IMG/VR virus record: IMGVR_UViG_3300045135_003077 | Coordinates: 1-45,939 of that record | From: a virus | DNA: 45,939 nt | Strand: one strand, 5' to 3' | Shown: positions 22,822 to 31,805 of the stretch, in pieces | Layout of the letters: each line of letters starts with the position of its first letter | Position numbering within the stretch: the first letter of the stretch is position 1 | Notes under the pieces: generated by a model | Database searches by the model: none | What the model was told of the DNA's origin: nothing | Seen by the model: the letters and a program-made list of their open reading frames with translations, nothing else | Program-made: the position numbers and the translations under genes

Positions 22822-23507
22822 CAGACATGAGAGTATTTGTTGGCTGGGATTCAAGAGAGGATATTGCCTTTCAGGTTGCCAAGCATTCAATTCAAAAACA
22901 CAATCCCGATGTACAAGTTTTTCCTATTAAATTACCAACACTCAAAGAGTTAGGTATCTACACAAGAGACGTGGATGCAAAGGCATCAACGGAATTCACA
23001 TTCTCACGTTTTTTCGTACCCATGCTGAATGGTTACAAGGGTTGGGCATTATTCATAGACTGTGATTTCTTATGCCTGACAGACATAAAAGAATTATTCA
23101 ACCAAGCCAATGACAACTATGCAGTGATGGTTGCCAAACACGACTATACACCAAAGTCCACTACCAAAATGGATGGCAAGGCCCAAACGGTTTATCCGAG
23201 AAAGAACTGGTCTTCCTGTATGCTGTGGAACTGCGAACATCCATCAAACAAATTACTTGATCTTAATGCATTGAACACCAACGATGGGTTATGGCATCAC
23301 AGATTTGTATGGTTAGCAGATCATGAGATCGGTGAAATATCACATGAATGGAATTGGCTTACTGATTGGTACACATCTCCCGAAGACGGAGAACCCAAAA
23401 TGCTTCACTACACAGAAGGCGGTCCATGGTTCGAACATCTACATGATGTTCCATATGCTCAAGAATGGCGTGATGCTGAACAAGAGTATTTGAACAGTGC
23501 CAAATGA
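22818..23507 (+). CDS. GT8-like glycosyltransferase
   Basis: A 229-aa GT-A enzyme. Seen: RVFVGWDSREDIAFQV near the N-terminus, the metal-binding DxD in LFIDCDFLCLTD, and HYTEGGPWF near the C-terminus, the usual GT8 order. Start set at ATG 22818 (ATGA overlap). Its last codons and stop lie inside a 33-base repeat shared with the end of the FkbM gene downstream. Confidence 0.8.
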   Translation: MTDMRVFVGWDSREDIAFQVAKHSIQKHNPDVQVFPIKLPTLKELGIYTRDVDAKASTEFTFSRFFVPMLNGYKGWALFIDCDFLCLTDIKELFNQANDNYAVMVAKHDYTPKSTTKMDGKAQTVYPRKNWSSCMLWNCEHPSNKLLDLNALNTNDGLWHHRFVWLADHEIGEISHEWNWLTDWYTSPEDGEPKMLHYTEGGPWFEHLHDVPYAQEWRDAEQEYLNSAK

Positions 23508-23509
23508 TT
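23477..23509 (+). repeat. Gene-junction repeat, copy 1
   Basis: A 33-base segment matches 24135-24167 with two mismatches. It covers the last codons of one gene (EQ-x-YLNS-x-K, stop) and the GTG start of the next. The genes on either side are not homologous to those at the other copy. Confidence 0.8.
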
Positions 23510-24165
23510 TCTGGGTAGCATACAAAGGGCAACACACTGAGCCAACTTTCATAAAGAACGAAGGAGATGACCAAGGTCCTCTGAGGCAGATAGCATATAA
23601 ACATGTAAAACAATGGCGAGGTTGTGTGGATGCCGGAGCCAACGTAGGCATGTGGACAAGAAATCTGATGCAGGACTTTGAAACTGTCTATTGCTTTGAA
23701 CCTAATCCTGTGTTCATAGAGTGTTGGCACAAAAACATACCAGCAGACAAGAACGCCATCTTACATGAGGTAGGTCTGGGAGATACAGAATCGACGGACA
23801 ACTTCGCACTGCCATTGGATCAACAATTACAGAGAAAACCAGGCAGTATAAAAATTAAAACCTTAGACAGTTATGAACTGAATGACATAGACTTCATCAA
23901 GATAGATGTCGACGGCTATGAAGACTTATTATTAAAAGGTGCAAAAGAAACCCTCGCAAACAACGATCCCGTGATCAACATAGAAATGAAACGTTCGAAA
24001 AGGCCAGAAGTGTGCGAGGTGGCAGAAAAAATACTGCGACAACTTGGCTTTCGGCCTCGAAAACGCACAAACAGTGAAGAAGTATGGATAAAATCAGATA
24101 AAGACATCTTTATTTCAGAAACATGGTATAATAATGAACAAGGGTATTTGAACAGTGGCAAATGA
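23497..24165 (+). CDS. FkbM family methyltransferase
   Basis: A 222-aa Rossmann-fold enzyme. Seen: motif I VDAGANVGMWT, the acidic FEPNP at the end of strand 2, and KIDVDGYE, a signature of FkbM O-methyltransferases that often act on sugars. The start is a GTG at 23497 within the repeat, overlapping the preceding gene. A second FkbM gene is at 35925. Confidence 0.85.
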   Translation: MPNDFWVAYKGQHTEPTFIKNEGDDQGPLRQIAYKHVKQWRGCVDAGANVGMWTRNLMQDFETVYCFEPNPVFIECWHKNIPADKNAILHEVGLGDTESTDNFALPLDQQLQRKPGSIKIKTLDSYELNDIDFIKIDVDGYEDLLLKGAKETLANNDPVINIEMKRSKRPEVCEVAEKILRQLGFRPRKRTNSEEVWIKSDKDIFISETWYNNEQGYLNSGK

Positions 24166-24167
24166 TT
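24135..24167 (+). repeat. Gene-junction repeat, copy 2
   Basis: Copy of 23477-23509 with two mismatches. It again contains the end of the upstream gene and the GTG start of the downstream gene (sulfotransferase). Confidence 0.8.
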
Positions 24168-24964
24168 ATCGACAGCGCCAAGCACTACTAAGCCAAGAAT
24201 ACAATCAGGCTGATGCTATTTGCATCAGTTATCCCAAATGTGGTCGCACATGGGTTAGACATGTGTTGGGTCATTATTTCCACAAACTGTATGGAGTTGA
24301 AAACACTCACAGATTAAATTCGCTGAAGGAAAATATTGGTGTAAGAAAAAAAGCAAACTGTCCACTTGTAAGTTTCACACATGATAATCATAGTTTTGCA
24401 AGTGAAATATCAAATGATGAATTCAATAGACTTGAAATAGACAAATTTATATTCCAAGAAATTTATGAGAATAAAAAATTAATATTCCTGATGCGTGATC
24501 CAATAGATGCCAGTATGAGTTACTATAAAATGTGTGTGAATATGACACAAAGATTTTCCGGGTCATATGAACAATGGTTTGAACATCCAGTGTTCGGATT
24601 AGATGCATTGGCCAAATGGTATATCATTGCCTTCGATCTTTGGCAGAAACATCCTAATTCAATAGTTCTACATTATGAAAATTTAAAACAAGAAAGATAT
24701 GAGTGGAGGAATTTAATCAAATTCACCACAAGCAAAGATGTAAACAGCGAATGGTTGAACGAGGCACTGCAAGCCAGAGATTTTGAAAAACTAAAACAAC
24801 AAGAAATGCAGGCAAAAAATATTAAAGATCCCAACAGCGACAAATTATTTGTTAGACAGGGTGGAAGAGATTATCAATTCACACTACCAGAAAATGTTCA
24901 AGATAAGATTAGAAACCATAAACAATTAGACAGGGCAAGACAATGTGTGGAATCTATGGTATAA
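24155..24964 (+). CDS. Sulfotransferase (PAPS-dependent)
   Basis: A 269-aa cytosolic-type sulfotransferase. Seen: 5'-phosphosulfate loop SYPKCGRTWVR (25-35), 3'-phosphate motif RDPIDASMSYYK from residue 114, and a C-terminal VRQGGRDYQF segment like the conserved RxGxxGdW element. It would transfer sulfate from PAPS to a hydroxyl, probably on a sugar of the local glycan. GTG start at 24155 in the junction repeat. Overlaps the next gene by 22 bases. Confidence 0.88.
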   Translation: MANDYRQRQALLSQEYNQADAICISYPKCGRTWVRHVLGHYFHKLYGVENTHRLNSLKENIGVRKKANCPLVSFTHDNHSFASEISNDEFNRLEIDKFIFQEIYENKKLIFLMRDPIDASMSYYKMCVNMTQRFSGSYEQWFEHPVFGLDALAKWYIIAFDLWQKHPNSIVLHYENLKQERYEWRNLIKFTTSKDVNSEWLNEALQARDFEKLKQQEMQAKNIKDPNSDKLFVRQGGRDYQFTLPENVQDKIRNHKQLDRARQCVESMV

Positions 24965-26667
24965 CAAAAAACGATACTCAGTTCATACATCAGTTCATCG
25001 AAAAATGCACACACAGAGGACCTGACGGTAGTGACATATGGCATGACGAAGATGTCACATTAGGTCACAATCTACTTGCTATCACATCAGAACCTTCGCA
25101 GGGCAAACAGCCATGGAAGACTCCAAAGGGCAATGTCCTTGTGTACAATGGTGAAATATTCAACTATCAAGAATTGTGCAACAAGTACCACAATCAATTC
25201 ACACCAACAACAACCTGTGACACAGAATTACTTGCATTTTTGTTGGACAGAGATCCGCAACAAACAATCAAAGAAATTGATTCAATGCACGGATTTGCTT
25301 ACTATGATAGGCAAACAAAAAAATTAATCATCAGCAGAGATCATGCAGGCATCAAACCGTTGTATTATGCCGAAACACAAGATGGTTTGGTGTTCGGCAG
25401 TGAAATAAAAGGCATGTTGGACAAGGTTCCCAATTCCAACAAGATAGATGACATAGCATCTGCTTGTATGAGTTACTGTGGAGTTAACGCAACCAATCAT
25501 TCATTGTTCAATAACATTAGGAAAGTAATGCCTGGACAAACTCTAACATATGATGTTGCCAATAAAAAATTTGCAGGTTCCAACACATACACCATTCATC
25601 CAACGAGCAACAAAAACTTGGACTTGGAAGAATTTAGGCATGAAGCACATGAAACTGTGAAGATGTCCACATTGGGCATAAGGAAGTTTGGAATGTTTTT
25701 GTCCGGTGGATTAGATTCAACTTTGGTTGCACATGAATTAAACAGTGTGTTGGGAGGATTGGATACATTTACAAATAGGATGAATCCAAACATCATCACT
25801 GACGAAGATCACAACGATGATGCCAATCATGCACGAATGTTTGCAGATGACTACAAAATGAATCACACAGAAATAGAAATTACTCCTCAAATGATGATGG
25901 ATTGTTGGGACAAAACAATGTGGTTCATGGAACAACCCGTATACAATTGGAATATGCCCATGTACTACGAAACAAACAAAAAACTTGCAGAAGCAGGCGT
26001 AGTGGTGACCATGGCCGGAGATATGGGTGACGAATTGTTGGGAGGATATCCCAAATATTGGAAGTTGACCAAACCCGAAGAAAAGATAAAATCGTGGGAA
26101 GGTCTTGTGTGGAAGTGGATGCACAGGATCAAAAGACCCGTCGAAATGAAAAGAAAGATTTCCAAAGAAGAATTACACGCAATACTGATCAAACAGATGC
26201 CACAAGAAGTTTGGAATCCTGCCGATCATGTCAATTCATACATGGCATTAGATTGTGTAACGCAAGTTCCTGAAGATTTTTTTGCAAGGAATGACAAGTT
26301 CGGAATGGCGTTCAGCATGGAAGGTAGATTTCCTTTGGCAACAAAGAGGTTTATGAGTTATTGTTTGGCTATCAATTCACAACACAAGATGGGGCAAGAA
26401 AAGTCACAAACTAAATTACCTACCAAACTTGCTTACAAAGGTGTCATGCCAGATTACATCATTAATAAAATGAAAACTGGTTGGACTGTGCCTTTGATGT
26501 ATTGGTTGAACAACAATAAAGAATTACAATCATTCATGCAATCCTACATGGACAAGAATGATTGCCTAAAAAATGTGATATCACAATCAAATCAAACACA
26601 AAAAAAGCCAAGACTTATTTCATGGATGATGCGTTCATGGGCTCAGTGTTATGATATGAGTGTTTGA
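24943..26667 (+). CDS. asnB: Glutamine-hydrolysing asparagine synthase-type amidotransferase
   Basis: A 574-aa two-domain enzyme: N-terminal Ntn glutaminase with Cys2 and the HRGPD motif, C-terminal ATP-pyrophosphatase with SGGLDST at 254-260, and GDMGDELLGGY. The length fits AsnB-type proteins. In bacteria it makes Asn, but relatives in surface-polysaccharide clusters amidate uronic acids, so the substrate is open. The 3' end overlaps a convergent gene by 19 bases. Confidence 0.88.
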   Translation: MCGIYGITKNDTQFIHQFIEKCTHRGPDGSDIWHDEDVTLGHNLLAITSEPSQGKQPWKTPKGNVLVYNGEIFNYQELCNKYHNQFTPTTTCDTELLAFLLDRDPQQTIKEIDSMHGFAYYDRQTKKLIISRDHAGIKPLYYAETQDGLVFGSEIKGMLDKVPNSNKIDDIASACMSYCGVNATNHSLFNNIRKVMPGQTLTYDVANKKFAGSNTYTIHPTSNKNLDLEEFRHEAHETVKMSTLGIRKFGMFLSGGLDSTLVAHELNSVLGGLDTFTNRMNPNIITDEDHNDDANHARMFADDYKMNHTEIEITPQMMMDCWDKTMWFMEQPVYNWNMPMYYETNKKLAEAGVVVTMAGDMGDELLGGYPKYWKLTKPEEKIKSWEGLVWKWMHRIKRPVEMKRKISKEELHAILIKQMPQEVWNPADHVNSYMALDCVTQVPEDFFARNDKFGMAFSMEGRFPLATKRFMSYCLAINSQHKMGQEKSQTKLPTKLAYKGVMPDYIINKMKTGWTVPLMYWLNNNKELQSFMQSYMDKNDCLKNVISQSNQTQKKPRLISWMMRSWAQCYDMSV

Positions 26668-27458
26668 TAAGCAAACCCAGATCTTATTTCATCCAAAGTA
26701 AATTGACTGTATGCAAGATTGTACAACCAAGGTTCTCTGTCTTTGTGTTGCAATGATTCGATATCTTCAATTTTATTGGCCACAGGATAAGCCGCACATT
26801 CAGGTCCACATATCACAGGGATGCCTTCGCAGGCGGCCTTGACTGCAACACCAGAATTAAATGTTACCACTGCATGGGCATCAGCAAGATCTTCTGCCAA
26901 TGGCCTATCCTCTGTCATCTTGTTAAAACCAACTATGTTTGTGATACCAGCATTGGTGCTTACTTGCGGATCCATAGGCTTGTCCCTCACCACAATTTCA
27001 CGGTCTGTTTGCTGTTTTAACGCCTCTACAGTGGTGGAAAGCCAATTCTGAATGTCATAGAACCATGTGATGGCTCCCGTAGGCGGACAGACGATTATTT
27101 TGCTTCCTTGCTTACGCCATGGTAATATTTGTTTGGCAAAATTTTGTTCAAATCTATCTGCAGGTCTTTCAACCACAGTAGAGTTGACATGACCATTTTT
27201 GGTAATTCTATACCACGGATTAGGCCCATCGTGTCCTGCATTAAAATATGCATGGTCGGTGAAAAAATAATCCCAACCATTTTGCATGGATCGTTTGAGC
27301 ATGTCACCTGCACCACGGAGTATGCCAAAATAAAAATATATGTCCTCAGGCATTTCCTTATCATTGTTAATAGGATCTATTATTTTACATCCTGTGGCTT
27401 GTGACCATGCCATTGGTATCTTTTCAGTAATTTTTCTTCCTGTTCTAACTGCTTTCAT
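26649..27458 (-). CDS. GT-B-like transferase, paralogue family B (1 of 4)
   Basis: 270 aa from the Met at MKAVRTG. Seen: a central phosphate-type strand VVRDKPM, and ADAHAVVTFNSGVAVKAACEGIPVICGP, like the donor-binding half of polysaccharide transferases of the KpsC/KpsS or CDP-glycerol type. The C-terminal signature DREPWLYNLAYSQFTLDEIRSG recurs in the three sibling proteins. It lies on the minus strand, against the island's general direction. Confidence 0.65.
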   Translation of the reverse strand: MKAVRTGRKITEKIPMAWSQATGCKIIDPINNDKEMPEDIYFYFGILRGAGDMLKRSMQNGWDYFFTDHAYFNAGHDGPNPWYRITKNGHVNSTVVERPADRFEQNFAKQILPWRKQGSKIIVCPPTGAITWFYDIQNWLSTTVEALKQQTDREIVVRDKPMDPQVSTNAGITNIVGFNKMTEDRPLAEDLADAHAVVTFNSGVAVKAACEGIPVICGPECAAYPVANKIEDIESLQHKDREPWLYNLAYSQFTLDEIRSGFAYQTLIS

Positions 27459-28224
27459 TGAATACTCCTTGATACATGTTAGCAAACTCTGATGCAAACT
27501 TGCCACTTTGCAGTTCGGCAGGAGTCCACTGGTGATATGACAGTGTGTTAAGCCACAACTGCCTATCAGGAAACTTTGGCTCTAAAGAAAATATGTCTGT
27601 GTTTGACATAGGTGCACACGCGGCCTGCGGTTCACAAAAAGTAGGAATACCTTCTATGATGGATTCAACACCAACTACCGAACATGATGTTACAACAAAT
27701 TTTGCCTGTTGAAAATCAACTGCCAATGGTGTGTCAGCAACATGAGGACCAGAAGTTCCTTTCCTGCGAGGCTTGTCTCTAATCCTAATAGGCAAATCTG
27801 TAACAGCTTTCAATTTTTTTACTGTGTCTTCGGTCCAATTGGGTTTGCTGATGTATCTATGCACAGTTGGTGATGAAGGTGCAACTAAAATGTACTCACC
27901 GTAATCTCTCCATTCTTTCAAATCAATGTGTGCCGATCTATCTCCAGGCAAATCCATAACTTCGGTTACATGAATATTATCAATGCAAGTCCTCCAATGG
28001 TACTCCCCTTGCGGTACATCAGGGTTATATCGGTTCCAATAAGGCATGTCAGTGAATAGAAAATGTTTTGCTTTCTTAACAATATCAAAGTTACCAGAAC
28101 CTAATCCCCACACTGTGGGTAATCCATTTGCAGATTCATACTGTGCAAAGGGTTTCAATACTTGCCATGCTTTGCTCTGCGGTTGATGATTTTTTGCTAA
28201 TTGTAATTTCACAGGGATTTCCAA
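27445..28224 (-). CDS. GT-B-like transferase, paralogue family B (2 of 4)
   Basis: 259 aa. Seen: LPIRIRDKPRR, VVTSCSVVGVESIIEGIPTFCEP and the family C-terminal DRQLWLNTLSYHQWTPAELQSG. It overlaps the start of 26649-27458 and the end of the GT-A gene, indicating one three-gene minus-strand unit. Activity is inferred; a search against KpsC/KpsS and phage proteins would test it. Confidence 0.65.
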   Translation of the reverse strand: MEIPVKLQLAKNHQPQSKAWQVLKPFAQYESANGLPTVWGLGSGNFDIVKKAKHFLFTDMPYWNRYNPDVPQGEYHWRTCIDNIHVTEVMDLPGDRSAHIDLKEWRDYGEYILVAPSSPTVHRYISKPNWTEDTVKKLKAVTDLPIRIRDKPRRKGTSGPHVADTPLAVDFQQAKFVVTSCSVVGVESIIEGIPTFCEPQAACAPMSNTDIFSLEPKFPDRQLWLNTLSYHQWTPAELQSGKFASEFANMYQGVFNESS

Positions 28225-29009
28225 TATGTTTCTTTTCTTGTGTTGTAAAGATCAGATTTTTTCGACCTGCCTTTGACTTTGCGTTCGCCCTTTAAGTGAT
28301 CCATATATTTTCCCAATGGAGAATTTATGAACACATGACCTCCAGGTATGTGAGGGTGTCCTTTGGAAATGTTGTGCGATTGGGATTCTAAGTTATGCCT
28401 TTTGAGCAACTGCCAAAACAAATAGGAATCATGATATTCTTCTAAATTGAATAGTTCATCTTTGGCATAAAGATTGATCCAATCATTCATGAACTGCGAG
28501 TTGATAGGATGTTTGGTGTTGTACAGTACGAATCCGCACTCAGGATAAATTCTTTGCCTGCCTAAATATGAAACATACTGTCCTGGAATGTGTAAGCTCT
28601 CAATAAATTCATATGGTACAGAACTGTGGGTAACAACATCTGCATCCAACCAAACAACTAAGTCTGTTGAACTATTGAGAGCTTCGTGTGATACACAATA
28701 CGATTTATGAGCAAACTTCACTGCGTCCCACAAATATGATTTCTGAGTGGTAAGAGGTTTACCAACTTTGATACCATTGGCATGTGGATTGTTCTTTTGC
28801 CTTTCTTTGTATTCAAACAGAGCAGGCACAGTTTGCTTGTAATCCACCCAAACAATATTTTCTTGTTGTGTCCTATCTACGGGCAAATCCTCATAGTAAA
28901 CTTTCAAAGGTATTTCTTTGGGCCAATGTTGGGCGAATCCTTCTATCATTCGCTTGCCATATTGCTCATAACCCTTGCTGTTAAATGTTGTAATTACAGT
29001 GATAGACAT
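28209..29009 (-). CDS. GT-A-like glycosyltransferase, paralogue family A (1 of 4)
   Basis: 266 aa from ATG 29009 (MSITVITTFN). Seen: a metal-type DxD in LVVWLDADVVTH, a preceding KSYLWDAVKFAHK helix, SYLGRQ, and the family C-terminal SPLGKYMDHLKGERK. The N-terminus (RMIEGFAQHWPKEIPLKVYY) is shared with 29079-29819, its divergent neighbour. The short gap between the two starts must hold divergent promoters, but I see only weak candidates. Confidence 0.72.
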   Translation of the reverse strand: MSITVITTFNSKGYEQYGKRMIEGFAQHWPKEIPLKVYYEDLPVDRTQQENIVWVDYKQTVPALFEYKERQKNNPHANGIKVGKPLTTQKSYLWDAVKFAHKSYCVSHEALNSSTDLVVWLDADVVTHSSVPYEFIESLHIPGQYVSYLGRQRIYPECGFVLYNTKHPINSQFMNDWINLYAKDELFNLEEYHDSYLFWQLLKRHNLESQSHNISKGHPHIPGGHVFINSPLGKYMDHLKGERKVKGRSKKSDLYNTRKETYWKSL

Positions 29010-29078
29010 CGTAGTAGTTATGGTGTTGCAGTTGCCAGAATGTGCAATACGGAACTTGCAGACTGATAGATAAGTGAT

Positions 29079-29819
29079 ATGTCCAATAGAAAAATTGAAG
29101 TTGCAACAACATACAACAAAAAGTATTATGATTTGGTTGCAAAACGCATGGTGGAATCCTTTGTCAAGTATTGGCCCAAGGATGTTCAATTGCATGTGTA
29201 CTGGCAAGAACAAGAACCAGAAATATTAGAAGACAACATAGTGTATCATGAACTATACAAAGTTCAACCACAGTTGAAAGAATTTGTAGATAAATGGAAG
29301 GATGATCCAGAAAAAAATGGTTGGCGAGCAGACAGACAGAAATGGGTTTGGAAAAATGATGGTGTCAAATTTTCACACAAAGTATTTGCACAAACACACA
29401 GGATAAAAAATTCAACTGCTGATTACATACTGTATTCCGATGCTGACACAGAATACGTTGCCACTCCAAACTTCGATTACTTGGAAGAAATCTGTCCAAG
29501 CGATTCATTATGCACATTTTTTGACAGACCAAAGTTTAGAGATGAAACTGGTTTTTACATGCACAATCCAAAACACGAAAGAGCAAAAGATTGGGCCAAC
29601 AGATTAGAAGAAATTTATTTGTCCGGCGAAGTGTGGACATATGAAGAAAACAGAGCCGCTGACCAATACACAATGGCCTATGGCAGAGATTCATTCAAAG
29701 ATTGCAAACAAATGGATCTCGTAAAATATCATCCTGATGTAGATTTAAAAGATCCAGTACCAACTTCTCCATTAGGGCAATTTTTAAATCATCTAAAGGG
29801 AGAAAAAAAGAATGGGTAA
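29079..29819 (+). CDS. GT-A-like glycosyltransferase, paralogue family A (2 of 4)
   Basis: 246 aa. Seen: VATTYNKKYYDLVAKRMVES at the start, DxD in YILYSDADTEYV, a VKFSHKVFA helix, and the SPLGQFLNHLKGE C-terminus. A paralogue of the minus-strand gene at 28209 in inverted orientation. Overlaps the ColD-like gene by 8 bases. Confidence 0.72.
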   Translation: MSNRKIEVATTYNKKYYDLVAKRMVESFVKYWPKDVQLHVYWQEQEPEILEDNIVYHELYKVQPQLKEFVDKWKDDPEKNGWRADRQKWVWKNDGVKFSHKVFAQTHRIKNSTADYILYSDADTEYVATPNFDYLEEICPSDSLCTFFDRPKFRDETGFYMHNPKHERAKDWANRLEEIYLSGEVWTYEENRAADQYTMAYGRDSFKDCKQMDLVKYHPDVDLKDPVPTSPLGQFLNHLKGEKKNG

Positions 29820-30972
29820 CGTAATTTATCCTTTGGCCTCAAGCACATGGGGTGCAGAAGAAATAGAAGCAATTCAAGATGTTATTGCATCAGACATGTA
29901 CACCATGGGTGGCAGAGTAAAACAATTTGAACAGGAATATGCAGATCATTTCGATCACGGTCACGCAATAATGTGTAACTCTGGTTCGTCAGCAAATTTA
30001 TTAATGCTGTCTTTATTAAAATTGAAATACAATCTAACAGGAGACATAATTGTACCAGCAGTTGGATGGTCAACAAGTTATTTTCCTGTCAATCAAAACG
30101 GATTCAAACTTAACTTTGTTGATGTAGATCCACAGACTTACAACATAGACATAAACAAAATAGAACAAGCAATAACACCAAACACTTGTGCTATCATGGC
30201 TATCAACCTTTTAGGTAACCCATGTGACTTCGATGCACTGTACAAGATTGCAGACAAACACAATCTTTTTGTAATAGAAGACAACTGCGAATCTATGGGA
30301 GCAAAATACAATGGACGCTACACAGGAGGACATGGTATCATAGGCACTCAATCATTTTTCTTTTCACACCATTTGCAAACAATGGAAGGTGGAATGGTCA
30401 CTGTGGACAATCAAGAAGATGCTGATTGGTTGCGTTCACTGAGAGCTCATGGATGGTGCAGAGATTTATCGCCGGAAAATCCATTGTTCAAAAAAACAGG
30501 TTCTTGGAAAGACAATTTTACTTTTGTAACTCCTGGCTACACTGTGAGGCCATTAGAAATGAGTGGAGCAGTTGGTTCCGAACAATTGAAAAAATGGGAT
30601 GAAGTGATGTCAGCAAGACTCAAGAACAAGGAATATTTTTTCTCAAAATTTGGCGATGAAAAATATTTAAAATTGCAAAAAACTTTGGGAGAAAGTAGTT
30701 GGTTCTCATTTGGTTGCATATGCACTGGTGCTTTGAAAGGACGTAGAGATGAACTTGTCACTGCACTCACAGAAGCAGGCATCCAATCAAGACCACTTGC
30801 ATCAGGCAATTGGTTGAGACAGCCTGTGATGAATATGTTAGACTATATTGCCGATGGTGATTACTCAGGAGCAGATTTAATCGAAGATGAAGGATTTTTT
30901 GTAGGCAACGGCATGGAAGATGTTACCAAAGGCATCGATGCAATGTATGATGTCATACAAAAGTTAGTATGA
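29812..30972 (+). CDS. colD: ColD-like GDP-4-keto-6-deoxymannose 3-dehydratase
   Basis: The 386-aa PLP enzyme of the DegT/DnrJ/EryC1/StrS group. The usual Schiff-base Lys is replaced by His in FFFSHHLQTMEGGM (His187), the hallmark of ColD, which removes the C3 hydroxyl from GDP-4-keto-6-deoxymannose. Other ColD-type stretches are YPLASSTWGAEE, MYTMGGRVKQFE, INLLGNPCDFD, EDNCESMGA and YTVRPLEMSGA. The Gmd gene supplying the substrate is 1.6 kb downstream. Product: a 3,6-dideoxy sugar precursor (colitose route). Confidence 0.92.
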   Translation: MGNVIYPLASSTWGAEEIEAIQDVIASDMYTMGGRVKQFEQEYADHFDHGHAIMCNSGSSANLLMLSLLKLKYNLTGDIIVPAVGWSTSYFPVNQNGFKLNFVDVDPQTYNIDINKIEQAITPNTCAIMAINLLGNPCDFDALYKIADKHNLFVIEDNCESMGAKYNGRYTGGHGIIGTQSFFFSHHLQTMEGGMVTVDNQEDADWLRSLRAHGWCRDLSPENPLFKKTGSWKDNFTFVTPGYTVRPLEMSGAVGSEQLKKWDEVMSARLKNKEYFFSKFGDEKYLKLQKTLGESSWFSFGCICTGALKGRRDELVTALTEAGIQSRPLASGNWLRQPVMNMLDYIADGDYSGADLIEDEGFFVGNGMEDVTKGIDAMYDVIQKLV

Positions 30973-31805
30973 AAAGTTTAACCATAGTCACAACATATAG
31001 TCCAAGGTATTGGCCTTTGCCAATACAGAAGTCGATCGAAAGCACTTTGGAAAATTGGCCGGGTCATGCAAGAATACTTGTGTATCCGGACGATCAAACT
31101 CAATGCATGGAACATGAAAGATTAGAGCATTATGATCTTTGCAAAGAACAACCCGTGTTGGAACAATTTATCGCAAGGAATAGATTTAATCAAAAACTAC
31201 AGACATTAGGACAAAAAGATTATGAGTTTGAATACGATGCCATAAGATTCAGTTACAAAGTTTTTGCTTGTATAGATGCATATCAGAAAACAAAACCTGA
31301 TATGATGTGGTATCTTGATGCAGATATCATTACATTTGAAAAGATTCCGATGTCATGGTTAGAACACATCATTCCTGATCATGCATTCACATCATACTTG
31401 GGCAGACCTAAAAAAGGATTTTCCGAAACAGGTTATTATGCATTCAACACTGCTCACAAACACGCAGAAGAATTTTTTACAAGATGGTCAGAGTATTATG
31501 AAAAAGATTTGTATTTTAATATACAAAAAGGATTCCTAAACCATTTTCCACGTGCAGGTTACACAGACTCATTTACTTTTGATGCAGTGAGATTAGAATT
31601 CGAACAAGCTGGCAAAATGAAAAATGAGGATCTCAATGATGGAAGATGGGCCGGTTCACGTAGAGCCAAACATCCATTTATAAATTCAGAGTTAGGACAA
31701 TACATGGATCATCTCAAAGGCTTTGATAGAAAATCTAATATGAAAAGTAATCGAAAAGACCTTACAACCAAACAGACACACAAATACTGGAATGATTTAA
31801 AATGA
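30969..31805 (+). CDS. GT-A-like glycosyltransferase, paralogue family A (3 of 4)
   Basis: 278 aa. Seen: SLTIVTTYSPRYWPLPIQKS at the start, a DAIRFSYKVFA helix, DxD in MWYLDADIITFE, SYLGRPKKGFSETG and NSELGQYMDHLKG. ATG overlaps the previous TGA. Tandem with the fourth copy. Confidence 0.75.
   Translation: MKSLTIVTTYSPRYWPLPIQKSIESTLENWPGHARILVYPDDQTQCMEHERLEHYDLCKEQPVLEQFIARNRFNQKLQTLGQKDYEFEYDAIRFSYKVFACIDAYQKTKPDMMWYLDADIITFEKIPMSWLEHIIPDHAFTSYLGRPKKGFSETGYYAFNTAHKHAEEFFTRWSEYYEKDLYFNIQKGFLNHFPRAGYTDSFTFDAVRLEFEQAGKMKNEDLNDGRWAGSRRAKHPFINSELGQYMDHLKGFDRKSNMKSNRKDLTTKQTHKYWNDLK

Noticed and set aside
29010-29078. Divergent promoter between the two GT-A genes
   Set aside because: Candidate hexamers (TTGCAC on the minus strand, TAGATA on the plus strand) match too few consensus positions to list as features.
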